This document shows, piece after piece, positions 31,397 through 41,484 of a stretch of 64,000 nt of DNA. A program made the translations under genes and the position numbers. A model generated the notes under the pieces. It had not been told where the DNA came from. It searched no databases and was given only the letters and a program-made list of their open reading frames with translations. Source of the DNA: Streptococcus mitis (GTDB lineage: Bacteria; Bacillota; Bacilli; Lactobacillales; Streptococcaceae); contig NZ_JPFV01000011.1 in NCBI RefSeq assembly GCF_000722685.1, positions 186,001 through 250,000 of the forward strand, read 5' to 3'. How positions within the stretch are numbered: position 1 is the first letter of the stretch; every line of letters starts with the position of its first letter.

Positions 31397-32194
31397 ATGA
31401 GTTCTTCAGAGTTTATTTCGAAGATAGATTATCATTGCCACAAGAAAGAAAGTCTTTTCAATCAAAGTAAGTCCAAGTATGCTATTCGTTCCATGTTTGC
31501 AGGTGCTTTTTTAACTTTTAGTATAGCTGCTGGGGCTATTGGTGCGGATTTATTAAATAATATTGTTCCAAGTAGTGGGTATTTCCTTTTTCCATTTGTT
31601 TTCGCTTGGGGTCTGGCTTATATCGTCTTTCTAAATGCGGAATTGATAACTTCCAATATGATGTATTTAACAGCAGGTGCATTTTTGAAAAAGATTGATT
31701 GGAAAAAGGCAATGATTATTTTACTCTATTGTACTCTGTTTAATCTAATTGGTGCGATGATAGCTGGATGGTTATTTGCTAACTCGTCAGCCTTTTTTCA
31801 TCTAACAAATGATAGTTTTCTACCTAAGTTAGTGGCTAAGAAGTTGGCGCGTCCAAGTGATTTAGTCTTGCTCGAGGGAATTCTCGCAAATGTATTTGTA
31901 AATATCGCCATTCTTTCGTCTATACTAGTCAAATATGGTAGTGCCAAACTATGGATTATTTTATCAGCTATTTCCATGTTCGTCTTCTTGTCTAATGAGC
32001 ATATAGCAGCCAATTTTGCTTCCTTTAGCATTATGAAATTCAGTATGATTGCTGATCAAGTACCTCACTTTGATATTCCAAATATCCTTCGACATTGGGG
32101 AGTAACCTTTATTGCTAACTTTATTGGTGGAGGACTTCTAATTGGATTACCATATGCCTTTCTAAATAAGAATCAAGATGTATATATTGATTAA
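31397..32194 (+). CDS. Formate/nitrite transporter (FNT) family channel, copy 1
   Basis: A 265-residue membrane protein with about six hydrophobic helices. FNT channels are pentameric pores for formate, nitrite, hydrosulfide or lactate. Shared family features are AIRSMFAGAFLTFSIAAGAIGAD (first helix), AWGLAYIVFLNAELITSNMMYL (the re-entrant region), and NEHIAANFASFSI near helix 5. It is about two-thirds identical by eye to the next gene, a tandem duplicate, separated by a terminator and a new promoter. The ATG at 31397 has AGGAG six nt upstream and matches the start of copy 2; an in-frame ATG at 31391 is too close. The substrate is unknown; formate is plausible for a mixed-acid fermenter. Confidence 0.9.
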   Translation: MSSSEFISKIDYHCHKKESLFNQSKSKYAIRSMFAGAFLTFSIAAGAIGADLLNNIVPSSGYFLFPFVFAWGLAYIVFLNAELITSNMMYLTAGAFLKKIDWKKAMIILLYCTLFNLIGAMIAGWLFANSSAFFHLTNDSFLPKLVAKKLARPSDLVLLEGILANVFVNIAILSSILVKYGSAKLWIILSAISMFVFLSNEHIAANFASFSIMKFSMIADQVPHFDIPNILRHWGVTFIANFIGGGLLIGLPYAFLNKNQDVYID

Positions 32195-32211
32195 GAAGAG
32201 TCAGATTAGAA

Positions 32212-32238
32212 AGAGAATTAGAAGGATTCTCTTTTTTC
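32212..32238 (+). terminator. Terminator after FNT copy 1
   Basis: AGAGAAT pairs with ATTCTCT around TAGAAGG, followed by a T-run. Confidence 0.8.
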
Positions 32239-32484
32239 TTTTACAGAATAGGTTTGAGGAGAAAATCGTTTTGTAAATCTTAACAACAAAATATATTAAA
32301 TAGAGTAAAAGTTAGTCCATGCAATCACGATATTCTGATAATTAAAAATTCTAAAAGCTTGTTATTAAAACTATGTAAACGATTGCTGAATTTTTAAATT
32401 TATCAAAAATAGAATTAGGAAAGGCTTTTCATTATAGCTATTTTATGTTATAATTATCACAAATAAAAGCTTTAGGAGTTTATT

Positions 32485-33282
32485 ATGGTTTCTTCAGAAT
32501 TTATCTCAAAGATTGAATTTGCTTGCAAGAAGAAAGAAAGTCTTTATAGTCAAAGCAAATTAAAGTATGCGATTCGTTCCATGTTCGCAGGTGCATTTTT
32601 AACCTTCAGTACTGCCGCAGGTGCAGTTGGAGCTGACTTGATTAATAAAATTGCACCAGGTAGTGGACGCTTCCTCTTCCCATTTGTATTTGCTTGGGGA
32701 TTGGCCTACATTGTTTTCTTGAATGCTGAGTTGGTAACATCAAACATGATGTTCTTAACTGCTGGTAGTTTCTTGAAAAAAATTTCTTGGAGAAAAACAG
32801 CTGAGATTTTACTTTACTGTACCTTGTTCAACCTTATCGGGGCTTTGATAGCAGGTTGGGGCTTTGCTCATTCGGCAGCCTATGCAAATCTGACTCACGA
32901 TAGTTTCATCTCAGGTGTTGTTGAGATGAAGTTGGGTCGTTCAAATGAATTAGTCTTACTTGAGGCGATTTTGGCAAATATTTTCGTAAATATTGCGATT
33001 CTTTCATTTGTTTTAGTCAAAGATGGTGGTGCCAAACTTTGGCTCGTTTTGTCAGCAATTTACATGTTTGTATTCTTAACAAACGAGCATATTGCTGCGA
33101 ACTTTGCTTCTTTCGCGATTGTGAAATTCAGTGTTGCTGCTGATTCAATTGCTAATTTCGGTGTTGGGAATATGCTTCGTCATTGGGGTGTAACCTTCAT
33201 CGGAAACTTAATTGGTGGTGGTTTCTTGATAGGTCTTCCATACGCCTTCCTCAATAAAAATGAAGATACTTATGTAGATTAA
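32485..33282 (+). CDS. Formate/nitrite transporter (FNT) family channel, copy 2
   Basis: This 265-residue paralogue of the preceding gene has the same helix pattern and motifs (MFAGAFLTFSTAAGAVGAD, LAYIVFLNAELVTSNMMFL, NEHIAANFASFAI). It has its own -10 (TATAAT about 32450) and terminator. Its codon use is more biased towards highly expressed genes (more CTT, GGT and AAC) than copy 1, suggesting copy 2 is the main channel and copy 1 a less-expressed or specialised duplicate. Substrate not assignable from sequence. Confidence 0.9.
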   Translation: MVSSEFISKIEFACKKKESLYSQSKLKYAIRSMFAGAFLTFSTAAGAVGADLINKIAPGSGRFLFPFVFAWGLAYIVFLNAELVTSNMMFLTAGSFLKKISWRKTAEILLYCTLFNLIGALIAGWGFAHSAAYANLTHDSFISGVVEMKLGRSNELVLLEAILANIFVNIAILSFVLVKDGGAKLWLVLSAIYMFVFLTNEHIAANFASFAIVKFSVAADSIANFGVGNMLRHWGVTFIGNLIGGGFLIGLPYAFLNKNEDTYVD

Positions 33283-33289
33283 GAAAATG

Positions 33290-33313
33290 AGCACGATTGA
33301 GTCGTGCTTTTTT
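33290..33313 (+). terminator. Terminator after FNT copy 2
   Basis: AGCACGA pairs with TCGTGCT around TTGAG, followed by TTTTT. Confidence 0.85.
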
Positions 33314-33428
33314 ATATGGGAATGATAGTAATAGCTATTTATTATATCAAAATATAGAAAACTAATATTGGTAAACTATACCTTAAGGTGCTACAATATC
33401 CTTAATCAAACTATTTGGAGGTCGTTTT

Positions 33429-34709
33429 ATGGCTCGTGATTTTAAATTTGAAACTTTGCAACTACACGCTGGTCAAGTTGTGGATCCAGCTACCAAGTCT
33501 CGTGCAGTTCCGATTTATCAGACAACATCCTTTGTTTTTGATGATACGCAGGAAGGTGCGGATCTTTTTGCCTTGAGAAAATCAGGGAATATCTATACCC
33601 GTATCACCAACCCTACAACAGCGGCCTTTGAAGAAAGAATCGCTGCTCTTGAAGGTGGTGTTGGAGCTCTTGCAACAGCATCAGGTATGGCCGCAGTGAC
33701 TTATACGATTTTGGCTCTTGCCCATGCTGGTGACCATGTTGTAGCAGCATCAACTATTTACGGTGGGACTTTCAATCTCTTGAAGGAAACCCTTCCTCGT
33801 TATGGGATCACAACAACCTTTGTCGACGTTGATAATTTGGAGGAAGTGGAAGCAGCTATCAATGACAATACCAAGCTTGTCTTGATTGAAACCTTGGGAA
33901 ATCCCTTGATTAACATTCCTGATTTGGAAAAATTGGCTGAGATTGCGCATAAACATCAGATTCCACTTGTTTCTGACAATACTTTTGCTACACCTTATTT
34001 GATTAACGTCTTCACTCACGGTGTAGATATTGCTATTCACTCTGCGACTAAGTTTATCGGTGGCCATGGTACGACTATTGGTGGAGTGATTGTCGATAGC
34101 GGTCGTTTTGACTGGGCAGCTTCAGGGAAATTCCCTCAATTTGTTGAGGAAGACCCAAGCTACCACAATTTGAGCTATACTCGTGATGTGGGTGCAGCAG
34201 CCTTTATTATCGCTGTCCGTGTTCAATTGCTTCGTGATACAGGTGCAGCCTTGTCACCATTTAATGCCTTCCTCTTGCTCCAAGGACTTGAAACGCTTTC
34301 ACTTCGTGTGGAACGCCATGTGCAAAATGCTGAGAAAATTGTTGATTTTCTTGTCAACCATCCTAAGGTAGAAAAGGTCAATTATCCAAAACTAGCAGAT
34401 AGTCCTTACCATGCCTTGGCTGAGAAATATCTTCCTAAAGGTGTGGGCTCCATCTTTACCTTCCATGTCAAAGGTGGGGAGGCAGAAGCTCGCAAGGTCA
34501 TTGATCATTTAGAAATCTTCTCTGACCTTGCAAACGTGGCAGATGCAAAATCGCTTGTTGTTCATCCAGCCACAACCACTCACGGTCAGTTGTCAGAAAA
34601 AGACCTGGAAGCAGCAGGTGTCACATCAAACCAAATTCGCTTGTCAATCGGACTTGAAAATGTAGAGGATTTGATTGAGGACTTGCGCTTGGCCTTGGAA
34701 AAAATTTAA
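33429..34709 (+). CDS. O-acetylhomoserine/O-acetylserine sulfhydrylase (Cys/Met metabolism PLP enzyme)
   Basis: A 426-residue fold-type I PLP enzyme. It shows YTRITNPTTAAFEERIAALEGG (phosphate-binding and Arg region), SGMAAVTYTIL, ETLGNPLINIPDL, and the PLP-binding Lys in IHSATKFIGGHGT. The length and the IPDLEKLAEIAH stretch fit O-acetylhomoserine sulfhydrylases, which make homocysteine from sulfide, rather than the ~380-residue cystathionine lyases. It acts in the cytoplasm in methionine/cysteine supply. TTTGGAGG precedes the ATG. An AAACTATA half-site upstream (33375-33382) is reminiscent of streptococcal methionine-regulator boxes, weak evidence. Monogenic, with a terminator downstream. 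Confidence 0.88.
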   Translation: MARDFKFETLQLHAGQVVDPATKSRAVPIYQTTSFVFDDTQEGADLFALRKSGNIYTRITNPTTAAFEERIAALEGGVGALATASGMAAVTYTILALAHAGDHVVAASTIYGGTFNLLKETLPRYGITTTFVDVDNLEEVEAAINDNTKLVLIETLGNPLINIPDLEKLAEIAHKHQIPLVSDNTFATPYLINVFTHGVDIAIHSATKFIGGHGTTIGGVIVDSGRFDWAASGKFPQFVEEDPSYHNLSYTRDVGAAAFIIAVRVQLLRDTGAALSPFNAFLLLQGLETLSLRVERHVQNAEKIVDFLVNHPKVEKVNYPKLADSPYHALAEKYLPKGVGSIFTFHVKGGEAEARKVIDHLEIFSDLANVADAKSLVVHPATTTHGQLSEKDLEAAGVTSNQIRLSIGLENVEDLIEDLRLALEKI

Positions 34710-34722
34710 AGAAAAAGAAGAT

Positions 34723-34751
34723 AAACAGTGGGTTTCTACTCACTGTTTTTG
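34723..34751 (+). terminator. Terminator after the sulfhydrylase gene
   Basis: AAACAGTG pairs with CACTGTTT and is followed by T residues. Confidence 0.85.
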
Positions 34752-34804
34752 ATTTTCCCTCAGGCATGATATAATGGTTACAGAAGTCTAGAAAGAGGAA
34801 GGTT

Positions 34805-36079
34805 ATGAACGAAATCAAATGCCCCAACTGTGGGGAAGTCTTTACAGTAAATGAAAGTCAGTATGCTGAACTCCTGTCCCAAGTAAGAACGGCAGAGTTT
34901 GATAAGGAATTGCACGATCGTATGAAGCAGGAACTGGCCTTGGCTGAGCAAAAGGCTATGAATGAACAACAGACTAAACTAGCTCAAAAAGACCAAGAAA
35001 TTGCGCAATTACAGAGTCAAATCCAAAACTTTGATATAGAGAAAGAGCTAGCTAAGAAAGAGGTTGAACAGACAAGCCATGAGGCGTTATTGGCTAAGGA
35101 CAAGGAAGTACAGACCTTAGAAAACCAATTGGCCACCTTGCGTTTGGAGCATGAAAATAAACTGCAAAAGACCCTTTCTGACCTAGAAAAAGAACGGGAT
35201 CAGGTTAAAAATCAGCTTCTCTTGCAAGAAAAAGAAAACGAACTCTCTCTTGCTTCTGTTAAACAAAACTATGAAGCACAGCTCAAAGCAGCGAGTGAAC
35301 AAGTCGAGTTTTATAAGAATTTTAAGGCTCAACAATCTACAAAAGCGATTGGGGAAAGCCTGGAACAGTATGCGGAAAGTGAGTTTAACAAGGTCCGTAG
35401 TTTTGCCTTTCCAAATGCCTACTTTGAGAAGGATAACAAGGTTTCTGCGCGTGGTTCCAAAGGGGACTTTATCTTCCGTGAGAGTGATGAAAATGGAGTT
35501 GAAATCATTTCTATCATGTTTGAGATGAAAAATGAAGCTGACGGAACAGAGAAGAAGCACAAGAATGCGGATTTTTACAAGGAATTAGACAAGGACCGTC
35601 GGGAGAAGAACTGTGAATATGCGGTTTTGGTAACCATGCTTGAAGCTGATAACGACTACTTTAACACAGGGATTGTTGACGTCAGCCACGAGTATGAAAA
35701 GATGTATGTGGTTCGTCCTCAATTCTTTATTCAGTTGATTGGGCTTTTGCGAAATGCGGCGCTTAATTCCCTAAAATACAAGCAGGAACTAGCACTTATC
35801 CGTGAGCAAAATATTGATATTACGCACTTTGAAGAAGACTTGGATGCATTTAAGCTAGCTTTTGCCAAGAACTATAATTCAGCTTCTACCAACTTTGCCA
35901 AAGCCATTGATGAAATCGACAAGGCCATCAAACGTATGGAAGAGGTTAAGAAATTCCTAACCACATCTGAAAACCAACTCCGTCTCGCAAACAATAAATT
36001 GGAAGACGTTTCAGTAAAAAAACTAACTCGAAAAAATCCAACCATGAAAGCAAAGTTTGAAGCGCTGAAGGGGGAGTAG
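34805..36079 (+). CDS. DUF2130 domain protein, coiled coil plus nuclease-like domain
   Basis: This 424-residue protein starts with CPNCGEVF, a small zinc-ribbon-like motif, then a long Glu/Lys/Gln-rich coiled coil (about 40-175). A globular domain follows with LEQYAESEFNKVRSFAFPNAYFEKDN and SKGDFIFRESDENGVEIISIMFEMKNEAD; the D...E-x-K pattern resembles PD-(D/E)xK nucleases, as noted for DUF2130/RmuC-like proteins. A C-terminal helical segment closes it. The cellular role is not known. It sits 9 nt upstream of truB and shares its operon. It is intact, with an AGGAAGG ribosome site. Confidence 0.82.
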   Translation: MNEIKCPNCGEVFTVNESQYAELLSQVRTAEFDKELHDRMKQELALAEQKAMNEQQTKLAQKDQEIAQLQSQIQNFDIEKELAKKEVEQTSHEALLAKDKEVQTLENQLATLRLEHENKLQKTLSDLEKERDQVKNQLLLQEKENELSLASVKQNYEAQLKAASEQVEFYKNFKAQQSTKAIGESLEQYAESEFNKVRSFAFPNAYFEKDNKVSARGSKGDFIFRESDENGVEIISIMFEMKNEADGTEKKHKNADFYKELDKDRREKNCEYAVLVTMLEADNDYFNTGIVDVSHEYEKMYVVRPQFFIQLIGLLRNAALNSLKYKQELALIREQNIDITHFEEDLDAFKLAFAKNYNSASTNFAKAIDEIDKAIKRMEEVKKFLTTSENQLRLANNKLEDVSVKKLTRKNPTMKAKFEALKGE

Positions 36080-36088
36080 AAAGCAAAA

Positions 36089-36967
36089 ATGAACGGTATT
36101 ATCAACTTAAAAAAAGAAGCGGGGATGACCTCGCATGATGCGGTTTTTAAACTGCGTAAGATTTTGGGAACAAAGAAAATTGGTCATGGTGGGACCTTGG
36201 ATCCGGATGTAGTGGGAGTTCTGCCCATTGCAGTTGGCAAGGCGACCCGTATGGTAGAGTTTATGCAGGATGAGGGCAAGGTCTATGAGGGGGAGATTAC
36301 TCTCGGCTATTCCACGACGACTGAGGATGCCAGTGGGGAAGTGGTCGCAGAGACACCTGTTTTGTCGCACTTGGATGAAAAGCTTGTTGATGAAGCGATA
36401 GCCAGTCTGACTGGGCCTATTAGTCAGATTCCGCCTATGTATTCTGCGGTTAAGGTGAATGGTCGCAAGCTCTATGAGTATGCGCGTGCTGGTCAGGAAG
36501 TGGAGCGTCCAGAACGTCAGGTAACCATTTATCAATTTGAACGGACAAGTCCGATTTCTTATGATGGTCATCTTGCACGCTTTACTTTTCGTGTGAAATG
36601 TAGCAAGGGAACCTATATTCGTACCTTATCGGTTGACTTGGGAGAAAAATTGGGCTATGCTGCACATATGTCACATTTGACACGGACTAGTGCAGCTGGT
36701 TTGCAACTAGAAGATGCTCTTACCTTGGAAGAAATTGCTGAAAAAGTAGAGGCTGGTCAATTGGACTTTCTTCATCCTCTAGAGATTGGGACGGGGGACC
36801 TTGTCAAAGTTTTCCTAACTCAAGAAGAGGCTACAGAAGTACGCTTTGGTCGTTTTATAGAACTCGAACAAACAGAACAAGAATTGGCTGCTTTTGAAGG
36901 CGATACATTGCTAGCCATTCTAGAAAAACGGGATAATCTCTATAAGCCAAGGAAGGTTTTTAGCTAA
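36089..36967 (+). CDS. truB: tRNA pseudouridine-55 synthase TruB
   Basis: A 292-residue enzyme that converts U55 in the T-loop of tRNAs to pseudouridine. [21 protein letters not shown] N-terminus ([15 protein letters not shown]), catalytic Asp in [17 protein letters not shown], and [19 protein letters not shown] and [19 protein letters not shown] motifs ([15 protein letters not shown]) are all present. It follows the DUF2130 gene by 9 nt. In many relatives truB is followed by ribF; here udk comes next, after its own promoter. GC content is slightly higher than its neighbours. Intact. Confidence 0.95.
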   Translation: MNGIINLKKEAGMTSHDAVFKLRKILGTKKIGHGGTLDPDVVGVLPIAVGKATRMVEFMQDEGKVYEGEITLGYSTTTEDASGEVVAETPVLSHLDEKLVDEAIASLTGPISQIPPMYSAVKVNGRKLYEYARAGQEVERPERQVTIYQFERTSPISYDGHLARFTFRVKCSKGTYIRTLSVDLGEKLGYAAHMSHLTRTSAAGLQLEDALTLEEIAEKVEAGQLDFLHPLEIGTGDLVKVFLTQEEATEVRFGRFIELEQTEQELAAFEGDTLLAILEKRDNLYKPRKVFS

Positions 36968-37077
36968 TCTAACTGGGGGTGTAGGGAGTGTTGTTTCCCC
37001 TAGACTATCCAAACCAGACTATAATTTTTGCTAAAAATGTGATAGAATAGACGACGGATAAAAAAACGGAGGATAGC

Positions 37078-37716
37078 ATGCAAAATAGACCAATCATTAT
37101 CGGAGTGACAGGTGGTTCTGGTGGTGGTAAGACCAGTGTTTCAAGAGCCATTTTATCGCATTTCCCTGATGAAAAGATTTCCATGATTGAGCATGATTCA
37201 TACTACAAGGATCAGTCTCATTTGACCTTTGAAGAGCGTGTCAAAACCAACTACGACCATCCTTTTGCCTTTGATACAGATTTGATGATCGAGCAGATTA
37301 AGGAATTGTTGGCGGGTCGTCCGGTGGACATTCCGACTTACGACTATACAGAGCATACACGGAGTAGCAAGACCTATCGTCAGGAGCCTCAAGATGTTTT
37401 TATTGTTGAGGGGATCTTGGTCTTGGAGGACAAGCGTCTGCGCGATTTGATGGATATCAAGATTTTTGTGGATACAGATGATGATGTGCGCATTATTCGT
37501 CGTATCAAGCGTGATATGGAGGAGCGTGGTCGTAGCCTTGATAGCGTCATTGACCAGTACTTAGGTGTGGTTAAACCAATGTACCACCAGTTTATCGAGC
37601 CAACCAAGCGTTATGCGGATATCGTCATTCCTGAGGGGGTCAGCAATACCGTTGCTATTGACCTGTTGACGACCAAGATTGCAAAGATTTTGGAAGAAGC
37701 TCGAAACAGCAAATAA
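37078..37716 (+). CDS. udk: Uridine kinase
   Basis: A 212-residue salvage enzyme phosphorylating uridine and cytidine with ATP or GTP. The P-loop [12 protein letters not shown] is at the N-terminus, followed by [29 protein letters not shown] and [11 protein letters not shown], which line the nucleoside site, and [17 protein letters not shown] as the lid. AACGGAGGATAGC precedes the ATG, with TAGAAT as a likely -10 at about 37044. It is single-gene, followed by a terminator. Confidence 0.96.
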   Translation: MQNRPIIIGVTGGSGGGKTSVSRAILSHFPDEKISMIEHDSYYKDQSHLTFEERVKTNYDHPFAFDTDLMIEQIKELLAGRPVDIPTYDYTEHTRSSKTYRQEPQDVFIVEGILVLEDKRLRDLMDIKIFVDTDDDVRIIRRIKRDMEERGRSLDSVIDQYLGVVKPMYHQFIEPTKRYADIVIPEGVSNTVAIDLLTTKIAKILEEARNSK

Positions 37717-37722
37717 TCAGAT

Positions 37723-37745
37723 GAGGAGGTCTTGCCTCCTTTTTC
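37723..37745 (+). terminator. udk terminator
   Basis: GAGGAGG pairs with CCTCC around TCTTG, followed by five T residues. Confidence 0.85.
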
Positions 37746-37843
37746 TATTTTTCCCTCATAATGGTACATAAATGGAGATTTTTAGGCATAATTTTGGTAT
37801 AATAATACCCATGAAAGAGCAAGAAAATGAGTAGTAGGTGGAG

Positions 37844-39184
37844 ATGGAAAAGTATTTATCGGTAACAACTTTGACCAAGTATCTGAAAATGAAATTCGAT
37901 AAAGACCCTTACTTGGAACGGGTCTATTTAACTGGTCAAGTTTCCAACTTTCGTAAACGACCTACTCACCAATATTTCTCCCTAAAAGACGACCATGCTG
38001 TCATTCAAGCGACCATCTGGTCTGGGATTTATCAGAAATTAGGTTTCGACCTGGAAGAAGGAATGAAAATCAATGTGATTGGGCGTGTACAGGTCTATGA
38101 ACCAAGTGGTAGCTACTCCATCATCATTGAAAAGGCTGAGCCTGATGGGGTTGGGGCGCTTGCGATTCAGTTTGAACAACTCAAGAAAAAATTGACGGAA
38201 GAAGGTCTGTTTCAAGAACGCTTCAAGCAACCTCTTCCCCAATTTTCTAAGCGAATTGGTGTAGTGACCAGCCGTAGTGGAGCCGTTATTCGAGATATTA
38301 TCACGACCGTCAGCAGACGTTTTCCTGGTGTTGATATTCTCCTCTATCCGACTAAGGTGCAAGGTGATGGAGCCGCGGAGGAAATTTCTCGAAATATTGC
38401 GCGTGCTAATCAACGTGACGATTTGGATTTACTGATTATTGGTCGTGGTGGTGGTTCCATCGAGGATCTCTGGGCCTTTAACGAAGAAATTGTGGTACGA
38501 GCTATTTTTGAATCTCGTCTGCCAGTTATTTCTAGTGTGGGGCATGAGACGGATGTGACCTTGGCGGATTTTGTGGCAGATAGACGGGCTGCAACGCCGA
38601 CAGCTGCAGCTGAACTAGCAACACCTGTGACCAAGTTGGATCTATTAGCTCATTTGCAAAATCAAGAAAAACGGATGGCAACAGCAGTCCGAAATGTCCT
38701 ATCTAAGAAACAAGAAGCTTTGAAAAAATGCAGTCAGTCAGTCATCTTTAGACAGCCAGAGCGCTTGTATGATGGTTATTTGCAACGTTTGGACCAACTG
38801 CAACTGCGCTTAAAACAAAGTTTGCGAACACGGATTTTTGATAGCAACCAACTAGTACACGCAAGGACGCATCAACTGGTCCAATTATCACCTATTACCA
38901 AAATCCAACGCTATCAAGACCGGCTTGCTCAGTTGGACAAGCTCCTCCGTAGCCAAATGGCTCTGGTTTATGATGCCAAGGTTGCTGAGGTGAAAAGACT
39001 TTCAGAAGCCTTGTTGATGTTGGATACTAGTCGAATTGTGGCGCGTGGCTATGCAATTGTCAAAAAAGAAGAGTCCGTAATCGATTCGGTTGAGAGTTTG
39101 AAGAAGAAAGACCAAGTAACGCTTTTGATGCGAGATGGTCAAGTAGAATTAGAGGTTAAAGATGTCAAAACAAAAGAAATTTGA
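37844..39184 (+). CDS. xseA: Exodeoxyribonuclease VII large subunit
   Basis: XseA, 446 residues, forms with XseB a nuclease that degrades single-stranded DNA from either end. An N-terminal OB fold ([24 protein letters not shown]) is followed by the catalytic core ([46 protein letters not shown]) and a C-terminal coiled coil. The ATG at 37844 is chosen over an in-frame GTG at 37838 as it gives the family length; AGTAGGTGG is upstream. It overlaps xseB by 23 nt and leads the compact xseA-xseB-ispA-tlyA-argR-recN cluster. Confidence 0.95.
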   Translation: MEKYLSVTTLTKYLKMKFDKDPYLERVYLTGQVSNFRKRPTHQYFSLKDDHAVIQATIWSGIYQKLGFDLEEGMKINVIGRVQVYEPSGSYSIIIEKAEPDGVGALAIQFEQLKKKLTEEGLFQERFKQPLPQFSKRIGVVTSRSGAVIRDIITTVSRRFPGVDILLYPTKVQGDGAAEEISRNIARANQRDDLDLLIIGRGGGSIEDLWAFNEEIVVRAIFESRLPVISSVGHETDVTLADFVADRRAATPTAAAELATPVTKLDLLAHLQNQEKRMATAVRNVLSKKQEALKKCSQSVIFRQPERLYDGYLQRLDQLQLRLKQSLRTRIFDSNQLVHARTHQLVQLSPITKIQRYQDRLAQLDKLLRSQMALVYDAKVAEVKRLSEALLMLDTSRIVARGYAIVKKEESVIDSVESLKKKDQVTLLMRDGQVELEVKDVKTKEI

Positions 39185-39374
39185 GGAAAACCTAGCAGAA
39201 CTGGAGACTATTGTCCAAAGTTTGGAAAATGGTGAAATTGCTTTGGAAGATGCGATTGCGGCCTTTCAAAAGGGCATGGTCTTGTCAAAAGAGCTCCAAG
39301 CGACGTTGGACAAGGCTGAAAAGACCTTGGTCAAGGTCATGCAAGAAGACGGAACAGAAAGTGATTTTGAATGA
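39162..39374 (+). CDS. xseB: Exodeoxyribonuclease VII small subunit
   Basis: A 70-residue helical protein: [34 protein letters not shown] is the XseB signature. It binds the XseA coiled coil to form the holoenzyme. It overlaps xseA by 23 nt and the next gene by 4 nt, showing tight translational coupling. Confidence 0.95.
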   Translation: MSKQKKFEENLAELETIVQSLENGEIALEDAIAAFQKGMVLSKELQATLDKAEKTLVKVMQEDGTESDFE

Positions 39375-40246
39375 AGAAGCAAGAAAAATTAGCTCTTGTC
39401 GAGTCGGCCTTGGAAGATTTTTATGGAGATCAGCAGTTTGCTTCTAGTTTGCGAGAGTCTGTTCTCTATTCTATTCATGCTGGTGGCAAGCGTATCCGTC
39501 CTTTTCTCTTGTTAGAAGTTCTGGAAGCCTTGCAGGTTGCCATCAAACCTGCTCACGCGCAGGTAGCTGCTGCCTTGGAAATGATTCATACAGGGAGCTT
39601 GATTCATGATGATCTTCCAGCTATGGATGATGATGATTACCGTCGAGGGCGCTTGACAAATCACAAGAAATTTGGAGAAGCTATGGCGATTTTGGCTGGA
39701 GATGCCTTGTTTCTAGATCCTTATGCCTTGATAGCGCAGGCAGATTTGCCAAGTCAGATCAAGGTGGACTTGATTGCCAACTTATCGCTTGCTTCAGGTA
39801 GTCTGGGCATGGTGGCAGGGCAGGTTTTGGACATGGAGGGTGAACACCAGCATTTGTCTTTGGAAGAACTCCAGACTATCCATGCTAATAAGACTGGGAA
39901 ATTACTAGCCTATCCCTTCCAAGCAGCTGCTATTATAGCCGAATTGGCACCTGAGATGCAGGCAAAACTTAAAACTGTAGGTGAATTGATTGGACTTGCT
40001 TTTCAAGTCAGAGACGATGTGTTGGATGTTACAGCTAGTTTTGAGGAAATCGGCAAGACACCTCAAAAAGATTTGCAAGCAGAAAAATCAACCTATCCTG
40101 CCTTGTTGGGTTTGGAAGAGGCTGTTGTCTTTTGTAACCAAACTTTGGATCAAGCAAATGCAAAATTAGAAGAAATTGCCCAGCAGATTCCTTTTGAAAC
40201 AGAATCGATTGTAAGTGTAGTAGAAAGTTTGAGAATCAATGGCTAA
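39371..40246 (+). CDS. ispA: Farnesyl/geranyl diphosphate synthase (polyprenyl synthetase)
   Basis: A 291-residue trans-prenyltransferase that builds farnesyl diphosphate from IPP and DMAPP for undecaprenyl lipid and other isoprenoids. First Asp-rich motif: [15 protein letters not shown]; second: [18 protein letters not shown] binds the diphosphate. Overlaps xseB by 4 nt and tlyA by 8 nt. The exact chain length is inferred from family similarity. Confidence 0.93.
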   Translation: MKKQEKLALVESALEDFYGDQQFASSLRESVLYSIHAGGKRIRPFLLLEVLEALQVAIKPAHAQVAAALEMIHTGSLIHDDLPAMDDDDYRRGRLTNHKKFGEAMAILAGDALFLDPYALIAQADLPSQIKVDLIANLSLASGSLGMVAGQVLDMEGEHQHLSLEELQTIHANKTGKLLAYPFQAAAIIAELAPEMQAKLKTVGELIGLAFQVRDDVLDVTASFEEIGKTPQKDLQAEKSTYPALLGLEEAVVFCNQTLDQANAKLEEIAQQIPFETESIVSVVESLRING

Positions 40247-41054
40247 GGAAAGAGTGGATGTATTAGCTTATAAACAGGGCTTGTTTGAAACGCGAGAACA
40301 GGCAAAGCGCGGTGTCATGGCTGGTCTAGTCGTAGCAGTCCTTAATGGAGAACGGTTTGACAAACCAGGAGAAAAAATCCCAGATGACACCGAGCTAAAA
40401 CTCAAGGGTGAAAAACTCAAGTATGTTAGTCGTGGTGGCTTGAAACTGGAAAAGGCCTTGCAGATCTTTGAATTGTCAGTGGAAGGGGCAACAACGATTG
40501 ATATCGGTGCTTCTACTGGAGGTTTTACCGATGTCATGTTGCAAAATGGTGCCGAGTTGGTCTTTGCAGTCGATGTTGGTACCAATCAGTTGGCTTGGAA
40601 ATTACGCCAAGACCCACGGGTTGTCAGCATGGAGCAGTTCAATTTCCGCTATGCTGAAAAGACTGATTTCGAGCAGGAACCGATCTTTGCCAGTATTGAT
40701 GTGAGTTTCATTTCCCTAAGTCTGATCCTTCCGGCCTTGCACCGTGTCTTGGCAGATCAAGGTCAGGTTGTGACTTTGGTTAAGCCCCAGTTTGAAGCAG
40801 GACGTGAGCAGATTGGGAAAAATGGAATTATTCGCGATGCCAAGGTTCATCAGAATGTCCTTGAATCTGTCACAACAATGGCAGTAGAGGAAGGCTTTTC
40901 AGTTCTTGGATTGGACTTTTCTCCCATCCAAGGTGGGCATGGAAATATTGAGTTTTTAGCGTATTTGAAAAAAGAAGAGTCAGCAAGTAATCGTGTTATT
41001 GCTGAAATTGAGGAAGTAGTAGAGAGGGCGCATAGTCAATTTAAAAATGAATAA
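40239..41054 (+). CDS. TlyA-family rRNA 2'-O-methyltransferase / hemolysin-like protein
   Basis: The 271-residue protein has an N-terminal S4 RNA-binding domain ([29 protein letters not shown]) followed by an FtsJ-like methyltransferase. SAM-binding is in TIDIGASTGGFTDVML; YVSRGGLKLEKAL and KPQFEAGRE are TlyA hallmarks. Relatives methylate ribosomal RNA and are often labelled hemolysin A. Its place in the xse-ispA-tlyA-argR-recN order is conserved widely in Firmicutes. Overlaps both neighbours by 8 nt. Confidence 0.9.
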   Translation: MAKERVDVLAYKQGLFETREQAKRGVMAGLVVAVLNGERFDKPGEKIPDDTELKLKGEKLKYVSRGGLKLEKALQIFELSVEGATTIDIGASTGGFTDVMLQNGAELVFAVDVGTNQLAWKLRQDPRVVSMEQFNFRYAEKTDFEQEPIFASIDVSFISLSLILPALHRVLADQGQVVTLVKPQFEAGREQIGKNGIIRDAKVHQNVLESVTTMAVEEGFSVLGLDFSPIQGGHGNIEFLAYLKKEESASNRVIAEIEEVVERAHSQFKNE

Positions 41055-41478
41055 AAAAGAGAGACTTGAAAAAATTAGACGATTTGTGACAGATTATCAA
41101 ATCGGTACGCAAGAAGAAATTGTAGAACACTTGAAAGAAGAAGGAATCACTGCCACTCAGGCAACGGTATCCCGAGATATCAAAGAACTGGGTATTGTCA
41201 AAATTCCTTTGAGAGACAATACCTATGTCTACGAATTGCCAAAATCAATCGTAAAAAGTTTGCAGCTGGCTGAAGACAATATCGAATCGGCTGAATTGAT
41301 GGATAAGATGATCAATCTTCAAGTCATCCCAGGGAATACGGCTTTTGTAAAAGCTCAGTTAATTGAGACTTTTGCGGACAAGATTTTTAGCTGTTTAGCT
41401 GATGATAGCTCGATTTTAGTCATTGCCAGAAGTGAAAGTCTAGCTGAGGAAATCTTTGAACAAGTAAAAAATTGGTAG
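41047..41478 (+). CDS. argR: Arginine repressor ArgR/AhrC
   Basis: The 143-residue regulator has a winged helix (KKERLEKIRRFVTDYQIGTQEEIVEHL, then TATQATVSRDIKELGIVKI) and a C-terminal oligomerisation/arginine site (VIPGNTAFVKAQLIE). In Bacillus-type gene order ahrC precedes recN as here. It is clearly different from the second ArgR at 16813. Overlaps tlyA by 8 nt and is 6 nt before recN. Confidence 0.92.
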   Translation: MNKKERLEKIRRFVTDYQIGTQEEIVEHLKEEGITATQATVSRDIKELGIVKIPLRDNTYVYELPKSIVKSLQLAEDNIESAELMDKMINLQVIPGNTAFVKAQLIETFADKIFSCLADDSSILVIARSESLAEEIFEQVKNW

Positions 41479-41484
41479 GTCTAT

